Positions 6,311-7,480 of a stretch of DNA of 7,480 nt are shown piece by piece. The stretch comes from Thermoprotei archaeon (GTDB lineage: Archaea > Thermoproteota > Thermoprotei > Thermofilales > B20-G17), in contig QMRW01000063.1 in assembly GCA_003650785.1 (NCBI GenBank), positions 1-7,480 of the forward strand. The letters are read 5' to 3'. Each line of letters starts with the position of its first letter. Within the stretch, counting starts at the first letter, position 1. The notes under the pieces were generated by a model that made no database searches, was not told the DNA's origin, and saw nothing but the letters and a program-made list of their open reading frames with translations. Position numbers and translations under genes: made by a program.

Positions 6311-7342
6311 TTAATTTTTACTTTTCTTCCATTCCGGTGGATAGGTACCAGGTGGCATCAAGACTCTGATAGGCTTAGCCGCTATTCCGTGATCGGCTGT
6401 AAGTATTTCTTCACTTCTCATAGTAGCTTCTGCTATAGCTACAAGCTCTCCTTTTTGAGTCATTATAGCTACAGTATCACCTATTTTAATTCCACTATCT
6501 ATTCTGAGTATTCCAGGTACAGCTAACCATGCTCCATGGCATATGGCATCTACAGCTGAATCTCTTATAATGAGTCTAGGTAGATGTTCTACAGCTCTTT
6601 CAACAGGTACTATTATACTTCTAAGACATTCATCATACCCATATTCCTTCCACATTCTATAGGCATCCATGACATCTTGTAATGTAACTAGAGTTTCATC
6701 ATCTCTAAAGGGTCCTACTTTCGTTCTCCTCAATTCCTGCATATGAGCACCACATCCTAGAATCTCTCCAATATCATGACATAGTTTCCTTATGTACGTA
6801 CCTCTCTCACATCCTATACGTAATAGTACGTCCTTACTATCTCTCTCGAGCAACTCTATGAAGTATATTCTCCTTATTCTAACAACTCTCTTTACAGAAG
6901 ACCTTAATGGTGGTCTTTGGTATATAGGCCCAATAAAGTTTTCCAGTACTTTGATGAGCTCATCATCTGGAACGTTAGCATGTAGTCTCATTAGACATAC
7001 GTACTCTTTTGGAGCTGACATTAGTGCCTGAGCTATTTTAGTAGCCCTTCCTAGCATTATTGGTAGTACACCGGTCACTTTGGGATTTCCCTATCCTAGG
7101 AGTTCTAGGGTCCCTCCGTGACCGGCTCTATTGAGGTTGAACATCTTCTTTATCCATGCTACCACATCATGACTCGTAGGCCCTGGGGGTTTATCGAGGT
7201 TTATAATACCTAATTGCAACAGTTCTTCAGTACTTCTTTCACTAGGAGGTCTACCATATCTAGGATCTGTAGGTTCTTCATCTTTTACATAGACCTCTCT
7301 CTCTATGGATGGAAATTTAGTTCCTAATAGTACTCGCACCAT
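6311..7342 (-). CDS. cbf5: Cbf5, H/ACA RNP pseudouridine synthase (two exons joined by an 18-nt BHB intron)
   Basis: Exons 7105-7342 and 6311-7086 join to give 337 aa, normal for archaeal Cbf5. The enzyme isomerises uridine to pseudouridine in rRNA with H/ACA guide RNAs, Nop10, Gar1 and L7Ae, and can also modify tRNA. Seen in order: the N-terminal extension, LGIINLDKPPGPTSHDVVAW (44-63), the spliced catalytic motif AGHGGTLDPKVTGVLP (73-88; Asp80 catalytic), YQRPP (135-139), CERGTYIRKLCHDIG (172-186), ELRRTKVGPF (197-206), and a C-terminal PUA domain (about 249-325). Start: GTG 7348 overlaps the SD-like GAGGTG (7346-7351), so ATG 7342 is preferred. GTG 7339, with 6-nt spacing, is also possible. 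The gene begins almost directly after rpl14e, so the two are co-transcribed. Without splicing, an in-frame TAG (7091-7093) truncates the protein just after GGTL. The alternative, a pseudogene, is less likely because both exons are intact and the intron fits so exactly. Confidence 0.95.
6315..6328 (+). terminator. Candidate T-rich terminator after the AIM24-family gene
   Basis: TTTTTACTTTTCTT begins 8 nt after the stop codon at 6307. Archaeal RNA polymerase commonly stops at T-rich tracts on the coding strand without a hairpin. The tract lies within the last codons of convergent cbf5 (its Lys-rich KKSKN tail), so lysine codons also explain the run. Tentative. Confidence 0.35.
7087..7104 (-). 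other. 18-nt archaeal bulge-helix-bulge intron in cbf5
   Basis: On the minus strand the pre-mRNA shows outer helix GGGA (7111-7114) with UCCC (7082-7085), and central 4-bp helix CCCU (7107-7110) with AGGG (7089-7092). It also has 3-nt bulges AGA (7104-7106) and AAA (7086-7088). Cutting each bulge after its second base, as the archaeal tRNA splicing endonuclease does, removes AACTCCTAGGATAGGGAA and joins CTAG to ATCCC. This restores Leu-Asp-Pro-Lys. The inner stem is minimal: A7103:U7093, a bulged C7102, U7101:A7094, C7100:G7095 and a CUAG loop. It is therefore a relaxed BHB of the kind cut by the heterotetrameric crenarchaeal enzyme. Introns in cbf5 mRNAs are known in Crenarchaeota; this one is very short. 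Confidence 0.93.
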
Positions 7343-7349
7343 ATGCACC

Positions 7350-7480
7350 TCATACTACACTTATCTTGGGTTTAACAGGTGTTCTCATAAAATCTAATAG
7401 TCCTTCACTTTCAAGTGCTTTGTATACCTCTTCATCTGTAGCTCCTTTACTTATATTCACTTTTCGATCAGTTGGAATTA
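7350..7480 (-). CDS. rpl14e: Ribosomal protein L14e, C-terminal part (5' end outside window)
   Basis: The last 42 codons and the stop (TGA, 7350-7352) are visible. The segment IPTDRKVNISKGATDEEVYK, followed by ALESEGLLDFMRTPVKP, matches the C-terminal end of crenarchaeal L14e as I recall it (an EPTDKK-I-I-KGASDEEV-like pattern followed by a short helix). L14e is a protein of the large ribosomal subunit. Its stop lies 1 nt before the earliest possible cbf5 start and 7 nt before the preferred one. The SD-like GAGGTG overlaps the stop codon, so cbf5 is translated from the same message. The rpl14e-cbf5 pairing is common in Crenarchaeota, which supports both calls. Confidence 0.9.
   Translation of the reverse strand, partial: IPTDRKVNISKGATDEEVYKALESEGLLDFMRTPVKPKISVV

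Noticed and set aside
6792..7031. Plus-strand 79-codon frame
   Set aside because: Antisense to conserved cbf5 coding sequence.
6311..7348. cbf5 as two separate genes, or as a pseudogene with a nonsense mutation
   Set aside because: Both parts are intact, family motifs run through the junction once 18 nt are removed, and an exact BHB structure supports splicing.

Overview
This window reads as chromosomal DNA from a hyperthermophilic crenarchaeon (Thermoprotei; a Desulfurococcales- or Sulfolobales-like lineage, not resolved further). Evidence: a ribosomal protein L14e gene sits directly upstream of cbf5, a gene pair typical of this group. The cbf5 gene is split by an archaeal bulge-helix-bulge (BHB) intron. 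Genes have GGTG/GGAGG-type Shine-Dalgarno (SD) sites, A/T-rich TATA boxes of archaeal type, heavy use of ATA, CTA and AGG codons, and GTG starts.

Layout. The right third (about 6311-7480, minus strand) is housekeeping: the 3' end of rpl14e, then cbf5, the pseudouridine synthase of H/ACA RNPs. As written, cbf5 looks broken, because two open frames are separated by one TAG. An 18-nt BHB intron (7087-7104) can be drawn at base-pair level. Removing it restores the family motif GGTLDPKVTG and completes the codon of the catalytic aspartate. Convergent with cbf5, and only 3 nt from it, is a plus-strand gene for an AIM24/TIGR00266-family protein (5639-6307).

An A/T-rich divergent intergenic region (5348-5638) holds two candidate promoters and several inverted repeats, including a 19-bp perfect palindrome. 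To its left lies a minus-strand operon running to the window edge (5347 to 1). It encodes a small secreted protein with two membrane helices that resembles a VirB2/TrbC/CedA1-type pilin, a 77-aa protein, a very large 1341-aa polytopic membrane protein with an external domain and a cytoplasmic helical tail of about 720 residues, and an unrecognised protein cut by the window edge. The last three are joined by stop/start overlaps (TAATG and GTGATTAG), each with a good SD inside the preceding gene, so they are probably translated as a coupled unit.

The best working idea for the operon is a conjugation-derived DNA transfer or import apparatus like the crenarchaeal Ced/Ted systems: a two-helix pilin plus a VirB6/CedA-like channel protein, here enlarged with external and cytoplasmic domains. 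This rests on gene order, size and topology, not on a database match. No mobile elements, CRISPR arrays, tRNA or rRNA genes were seen.
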